In this document: one piece after another, positions 5,752 through 8,748 of the stretch
Layout of the letters: every line of letters begins with the position of its first letter
How positions within the stretch are numbered: position 1 is the first letter of the stretch
Origin: an uncultured Clostridia bacterium
GTDB taxonomy: Bacteria > Bacillota > Clostridia > Oscillospirales > Ruminococcaceae
Length of the DNA: 8,748 nucleotides
Direction: 5' to 3'
Assembly: GCA_946563605.1 (NCBI GenBank)
Contig: CAMNVW010000050.1
Span: 1 to 8,748 of the forward strand
The notes under the pieces: generated by a model
Databases searched by the model: none
Told to the model about the DNA's origin: nothing
What the model saw: the letters and a program-made list of their open reading frames with translations, nothing else
Translations under genes and position numbers: made by a program

Positions 5752-6093
5752 TTGATTTGCAAAACTGTTAACCTCGAGCAAAATATGCCGCTGGCTTCTG
5801 AAGCCGCTGTCCGTTTGAGTCAGGAAATCCGTCTGGCAAAATGTTCCCAATGCCTTGCATTGAAGGTGATTCACGGATATGGCTCTTCCGGCAAAGGCGG
5901 AGCGATCAAAGCCGCCTGCTTAAAATTATGCGCTGACCGCCGCCGCTCCGGCATGATTCGCCATTTTGTCAAAGGTGAGGATTTTACACCTTTCACCGAA
6001 ACCGGACGCAAAGCGATCGAACTTTGCCCGCAGCTAAAATCCGACGCCGATTTCGGCAGACAAAACGACGGCGTCACCATCATCATCTTTTAA
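5752..6093 (+). CDS. Small Smr-domain-like protein
   Basis: A 113-residue protein whose core LALKVIHGYGSSGKGGAIK (35-53) resembles the HGxG core of the Smr domain (MutS2 C-terminus and stand-alone Smr proteins, nucleic-acid-binding or nicking). The usual N-terminal DLHG motif is not recognisable: the matching place reads NLEQNMPL. The C-terminus ends in the strand GVTIIIF, as many Smr domains do. The start is a TTG at 5752, because AAGGAG (5737-5742) lies 9 nt upstream and the next ATG (5785) has no ribosome binding site. The gene is monocistronic under a near-consensus promoter; a rare start codon with a strong promoter suggests translation is held down. The role is uncertain. Confidence 0.75.
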   Translation: MICKTVNLEQNMPLASEAAVRLSQEIRLAKCSQCLALKVIHGYGSSGKGGAIKAACLKLCADRRRSGMIRHFVKGEDFTPFTETGRKAIELCPQLKSDADFGRQNDGVTIIIF

Positions 6094-6168
6094 TATTTCT
6101 GTTTTTCGCCGCAAAGCAACAGATTGTATTTCATTCATCCGTAAAAATACCCAAAATACCAAAAGTAT

Positions 6169-6202
6169 AAAATCTCTTCTGCTTTTGCAGAAGAGATTTT
6201 TT
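6169..6202. terminator. Terminator after the Smr-like gene, probably bidirectional
   Basis: A 14-bp perfect stem, 6169-6182 with 6187-6200, loop TTTT, with T-run to 6202 on the plus strand. On the minus strand it is followed by TTTTATACTTTT, so it could also end the broken membrane-protein gene at 6224. Confidence 0.85.
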
Positions 6203-6223
6203 GATGTGAGCCAAAGATGATTG

Positions 6224-6502
6224 CTATTGAATCCATTTTCCTATCCTTTTCCCGAGCAGACTGATCCCAACCAGAAAACCTATCAGCGTTGGAATCAACC
6301 ATCCGACGCCCAGGAAATCCAGCGACAGCGCTGTATTTAACAGCGTTTCCAGACCAACGTTGGAAACTACCCATGTACGGAAAACAACATACAAGCCGCA
6401 TAGATGATCTGCGCAGCGCTCGATTTTGACTTCATCGTCTCTCTCCAGTTACGATTCCATTTCCGTCTGCAATGCCTCCGCGTAGAATTTTGATACCTTC
6501 AT
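6224..6502 (-). pseudogene. Small membrane protein gene broken by a single stop codon
   Basis: One continuous minus-strand frame runs from the ATG at 6502 to the TAG at 6226-6224, interrupted only by TAA at 6451-6449. Before the stop it reads MKVSKFYAEALQTEMES; after it LERDDEVKIERCADHLCGLY and then two hydrophobic segments (about LYVVFRTWVVSNVGLETLL and FLGVGWLIPTLIGFLVGISL) with a basic tail GKRIGKWIQ. The whole would be about 92 residues with a charged amphipathic N-terminus and two membrane helices. A change of CAA to TAA would explain the break. A promoter is visible upstream, but its -10 box abuts the ATG, so translation from that ATG is doubtful. An alternative ATG at 6435 with GGAGAG upstream opens only a 22-codon peptide in another frame. 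I do not recognise the family. Confidence 0.5.
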
Positions 6503-6529
6503 CTTATTATATTTGGGGGAAAGTGTCAA
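6501..6529 (-). promoter_or_regulatory. Promoter-like site upstream of the broken membrane-protein gene
   Basis: Minus strand TTGACA (6529-6524), 17-bp spacer and TAAGAT (6506-6501). The predicted start (~6494) lies inside the presumed first codons, so the real start codon may be further in, or the site may drive a short non-coding transcript. Confidence 0.5.
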
Positions 6530-6574
6530 TCATTGCAAATCACTTGCCGAAATCCATATGAACATTTGTATCAT

Positions 6575-6598
6575 TTTGTTTTCCTTTGAGAAAACAAA
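6575..6598. other. Hairpin in the intergenic region upstream of the M42 gene
   Basis: A 9-bp A/T-rich stem, 6575-6583 with 6590-6598, loop CTTTGA. It is not followed by a T-run, so it is not a clear terminator. The rest of 6530-6634 is A/T-rich and I see no other signal in it. Confidence 0.35.
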
Positions 6599-6634
6599 TA
6601 CATTCCATTCTTTGCTTTATTTACCAGATATTCC

Positions 6635-6663
6635 TTGCACTTTCCTGCGCGTTGTGATATACT
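6635..6663 (+). promoter_or_regulatory. Promoter of the M42 peptidase gene
   Basis: TTGCAC (6635-6640), 17-bp spacer, TGA extension and TATACT (6658-6663). The start near 6670 gives a leader of about 105 nt. Confidence 0.8.
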
Positions 6664-6674
6664 ATCCTCGAGAA

Positions 6675-6719
6675 ATTAAAAGCGTTTACATTACTTTTTC
6701 GCTGATAACTGCTTTTAAT
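6675..6719 (+). other. Long-range stem in the M42 mRNA leader
   Basis: ATTAAAAGC at 6675-6683 is perfectly complementary to GCTTTTAAT at 6711-6719, enclosing 27 nt, at the start of the predicted leader. It matches no riboswitch known to me and lies well before the ribosome binding site, so any role would be in transcript stability or in binding a regulator. Confidence 0.3.
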
Positions 6720-6775
6720 GAAAGAAAAACTGCTCACATCGACGGATATTGGCTTTTACAAGGAGGTAAAGTAAA

Positions 6776-7849
6776 ATGAATTCTTTAAAATTGATTGAAG
6801 CTCTCTCCAACGCTTACGGCGCTTGCGGCTTTGAAGATCAGGTCGTAGAGATTGCTGAAAAATACGCTCATGATGAAAATCTGGGTTCTGTCAGACATGA
6901 CTGCAATCTGAACGTTTATATCGACTCCGATAAAAACACCGGCAAAAAACCAGTCGTTATGGTTGACGCACACAGCGATGAATGTTCTTTCATCGTTCAG
7001 GCAATCAAACCAAACGGCACACTGCGTTTCCTGCCGCTCGGCGGATGGTCTGCATACAGCGTACCAGCGCACAAAGTAAAAGTACAGACCTACGACGGCA
7101 AATGGGTTTCCGGCATCGTTGCAAGCACTCCGGTACATTTCCTGTCTGCTGAACAGAAAAATGCCTGCCCAACCTTCAACGATATGGTCATCGACATCGG
7201 CGCTACCTCCAAAGAGGAAGTTGAAAAGGTATTCAATGTTCACATCGGCGCTCCTGTTGTTCCTGATGTTACCTTTGAATACAACGAAGAAACCGACGTA
7301 ATGCTCGGCAAAGCCTTCGACAACCGCCTTGGCTGCGCTGCTGTTCTGGATACCATGAAAGAACTCAAAGGCGAAAATCTGGACGTTGACGTTGTCGGTG
7401 TACTTTCCAGCCAGGAAGAAATCGGCGAACGCGGCGCATTTGTTACCCGCGATGTTGTCAAACCTGACATTGCAATCTGCTTTGAAGGCTGCCCTGCTGA
7501 CGACACCTTCACACCGGATTACTTCATTCAGACCGCAATGAAGAAAGGTCCTATGCTCCGTCATTTTGATAAGTCGATGGTTACCAACCCACGCTTCCAG
7601 CGTTTTGCTCTGGAGCTCGGCAGAGAGTTGGGTATTCCGGTTCAGGAATCTGTTCGTTCCGGCGGCGGCACAAACGGTGGTCCAATCCATCTGTCCAACG
7701 GCGGTGTTCCGGTTATCGTAATCGGTGTTCCGGTTCGTTACATCCATTCTCACCACGGATTTGCTTGTGTTGCTGACTACAACAACAGCGTAAAACTGGC
7801 TGTCGAAATCATCAAACATCTGAACGACGAACAGATCAGCAAATTCTAA
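6776..7849 (+). CDS. M42 family metallopeptidase (aminopeptidase)
   Basis: A 357-residue cytosolic aminopeptidase of the M42 family (glutamyl aminopeptidase/FrvX/CelM-like), which forms large hollow assemblies that trim peptides from their N-terminus. The di-metal site is complete: VDAHSDE (H66, D68), KAFDNRLGC (bridging D182), SSQEEIGERGA (catalytic E214 and E215), CFEG (E237) and RYIHSHH (H324). Length is typical and no signal peptide is seen. The ATG at 6776 has AAGGAGG 9 nt upstream. It is a single gene with its own extended -10 promoter and terminator. The family was historically mislabelled endoglucanase; nothing here suggests cellulase activity. The exact amino-acid preference cannot be read. 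Confidence 0.95.
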   Translation: MNSLKLIEALSNAYGACGFEDQVVEIAEKYAHDENLGSVRHDCNLNVYIDSDKNTGKKPVVMVDAHSDECSFIVQAIKPNGTLRFLPLGGWSAYSVPAHKVKVQTYDGKWVSGIVASTPVHFLSAEQKNACPTFNDMVIDIGATSKEEVEKVFNVHIGAPVVPDVTFEYNEETDVMLGKAFDNRLGCAAVLDTMKELKGENLDVDVVGVLSSQEEIGERGAFVTRDVVKPDIAICFEGCPADDTFTPDYFIQTAMKKGPMLRHFDKSMVTNPRFQRFALELGRELGIPVQESVRSGGGTNGGPIHLSNGGVPVIVIGVPVRYIHSHHGFACVADYNNSVKLAVEIIKHLNDEQISKF

Positions 7850-7868
7850 TCAAACATTTTTACGAAGA

Positions 7869-7900
7869 AAAACCCTCGAAAGAATCCTTTCGAGGGTTTT
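7869..7900. terminator. Bidirectional terminator after the M42 gene
   Basis: A 14-bp perfect stem, 7869-7882 with 7887-7900, loop AATC, with a T-rich tail on both strands. It closes the M42 gene and the convergent coiled-coil gene that ends at 7930. Confidence 0.9.
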
Positions 7901-7929
7901 CTTTATGGATGAATTATAAAGGGTAAAAG

Positions 7930-8748
7930 CTAATTTTGCGGAAGGACAACTGCGCCTTCCCAGTAATATCCCTCTGCTGCCAGCTCTGATTTCAACTCAC
8001 TGATGGTCAGGTTCGATTGCCTCAGCGATTCTTCATAGCTTCCGACAATGCTGTTATACTGTTCCTGCGTGATAGAGCCTTTATCATACTCCTGCCGTGT
8101 GTACAGGATTTCTGTTTCAAGGTCACGGAAAGCATTTATTTCCGCACACACTTCTTCAAGCAGTGGAAGGAGGTCTTCCCGATCCGCTTGTATCATCTGG
8201 CTTTCACGCGCGCGCTGAATCATCACCTCCAGATTCTGCACATTACTGCGATATTCGTCCCTGCTCATTTGTCCAGCGGAAAAAGACTCCTTTTGTTCTT
8301 CCAGCTGATTTTCCATTTCAACGATATCCGTTGAAAAATATTGAATCTTCAGTTCCTCTCCCTCTGCCGATTCCACCAGTGCAACTCTTTCTTCATCTTC
8401 ATATTTGCTCAGGTATTGGTTCAGGTTTTCGCGAAGACTTTCATTTTCTTCGAGCAAATTGTCCAATTCCTCAACCAATGCCTCATTATCGGAAATTGCT
8501 CTCATATATTTTGCTTTCCATCCTTTGTCCGTATTATCTGTAACACGGTCTAATTGCTGAATCGCTACTGCGTTCACAAATTCTGTTCCAGGCTGTACGC
8601 CAAAATGGACGCGGTCATCCTGGGTATTGGTAATCTGAACGGTTTTCGGCACTTCCAGAATAAAGGCACCATCATAATTGATCTCCGCATTGATGTACGC
8701 CATGATATTGTCTTTACTGATGACAAGTTTCTTTCTCTCATACTCGTT
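7930..8748 (-). CDS. C-terminal part of a coiled-coil protein (5' end outside the window)
   Basis: The frame is open from the TAG at 7932-7930 to the window edge, 272 codons. The first Met inside (8703) has no ribosome binding site and the sixteen codons before it are open, so the real start lies beyond 8748. The visible part begins with a beta-rich segment (KKLVISKDNIMAYINAEINY, then GAFILEVPKTVQI) and continues, from about residue 85, as a long charged coiled coil (VEELDNLLEENESLRENLNQYL). Two short repeats resemble each other: AGQMSRDEYRSNVQNLE and KGSITQEQYNSIVGSYE. They have the G-x-(I/M)-(S/T)-x-(E/D)-x-Y pattern seen in SHOCT-type motifs. It ends in an aromatic tail EGYYWEGAVVLPQN. I do not recognise the family; a structural or surface-complex role is a guess. 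It is convergent with the M42 gene. Confidence 0.75.
   Translation of the reverse strand, partial: NEYERKKLVISKDNIMAYINAEINYDGAFILEVPKTVQITNTQDDRVHFGVQPGTEFVNAVAIQQLDRVTDNTDKGWKAKYMRAISDNEALVEELDNLLEENESLRENLNQYLSKYEDEERVALVESAEGEELKIQYFSTDIVEMENQLEEQKESFSAGQMSRDEYRSNVQNLEVMIQRARESQMIQADREDLLPLLEEVCAEINAFRDLETEILYTRQEYDKGSITQEQYNSIVGSYEESLRQSNLTISELKSELAAEGYYWEGAVVLPQN

Noticed and set aside
6224..6435. Reading of the minus-strand fragment as a BrnQ-type carrier with an internal deletion
   Set aside because: The apparent N-terminal piece lies in a different frame; a single continuous frame with one stop codon explains the region more simply, and the hydrophobic tail alone does not identify BrnQ.
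6513..6779. 88-codon plus-strand frame upstream of the M42 gene
   Set aside because: It contains the promoter and ribosome binding site of the M42 gene and has no start signal of its own.
6785..7819. 344-codon open frame antisense to the M42 gene
   Set aside because: It mirrors the metallopeptidase codons, has no ribosome binding site and no recognisable domain; long antisense frames are expected opposite a gene with this codon pattern.

Overview
The window looks like chromosomal DNA of a low-to-mid GC Gram-positive anaerobe of the class Clostridia. Supporting signs are the strong AGGAGG-type ribosome binding sites, sigma-A promoters with TTGNCN/TATNNT boxes at 17-bp spacing, intrinsic hairpin-T terminators, a BlaI/BlaR-type regulatory pair and an M42 aminopeptidase. 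A gut Oscillospirales-type host is a guess from style only; no marker gene fixes the taxon.

Layout. 38-359: remnant of a MATE-family transporter gene whose middle is deleted. 359-819: gene-free DNA made of two diverged inverted arms, each a string of about six hairpins whose stems change in a compensatory way between arms. 883-2896 (minus): a two-gene unit, a BlaI/MecI-type repressor followed by a BlaR1-like M56 membrane metallopeptidase that carries an M23 (LytM-like) domain where classical BlaR1 has its penicillin sensor. A sigma-A promoter and two abutting perfect palindromes with TACA/TGTA ends lie in front. 3078-3563: a second gene-free inverted pair of hairpin arrays. 3583-4245 (minus): a B3/B4-domain protein. 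4479-5141 (plus): pyrE, divergent from the B3/B4 gene. 5205-5648 (minus): a GNAT acetyltransferase sharing a bidirectional terminator with pyrE. 5752-6093 (plus): a small Smr-like protein with a TTG start. 6224-6502 (minus): a small two-helix membrane protein gene broken by one stop codon. 6776-7849 (plus): an M42 metallopeptidase. 7930-8748 (minus): the C-terminal part of a coiled-coil protein that runs off the window.

How the parts work together. Most genes here are single transcription units, often with a recognisable promoter and a shared bidirectional terminator. They are housekeeping or accessory genes with no evident common pathway. The one regulatory circuit visible is the BlaI-like repressor plus M56/M23 protein: by analogy with BlaI/BlaR1, the membrane protein would sense a cell-wall cue outside and trigger loss of the repressor from the palindromes in front of its own operon. 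No beta-lactamase or PBP gene is in the window, so the output is unknown.

The most unusual content is non-coding: two loci (359-819 and 3078-3563) built as head-to-head inverted copies of hairpin-array units. Within each locus loops and spacers are partly conserved while paired stem positions co-vary. This suggests that the folded form matters, or that the units spread through a folded intermediate.
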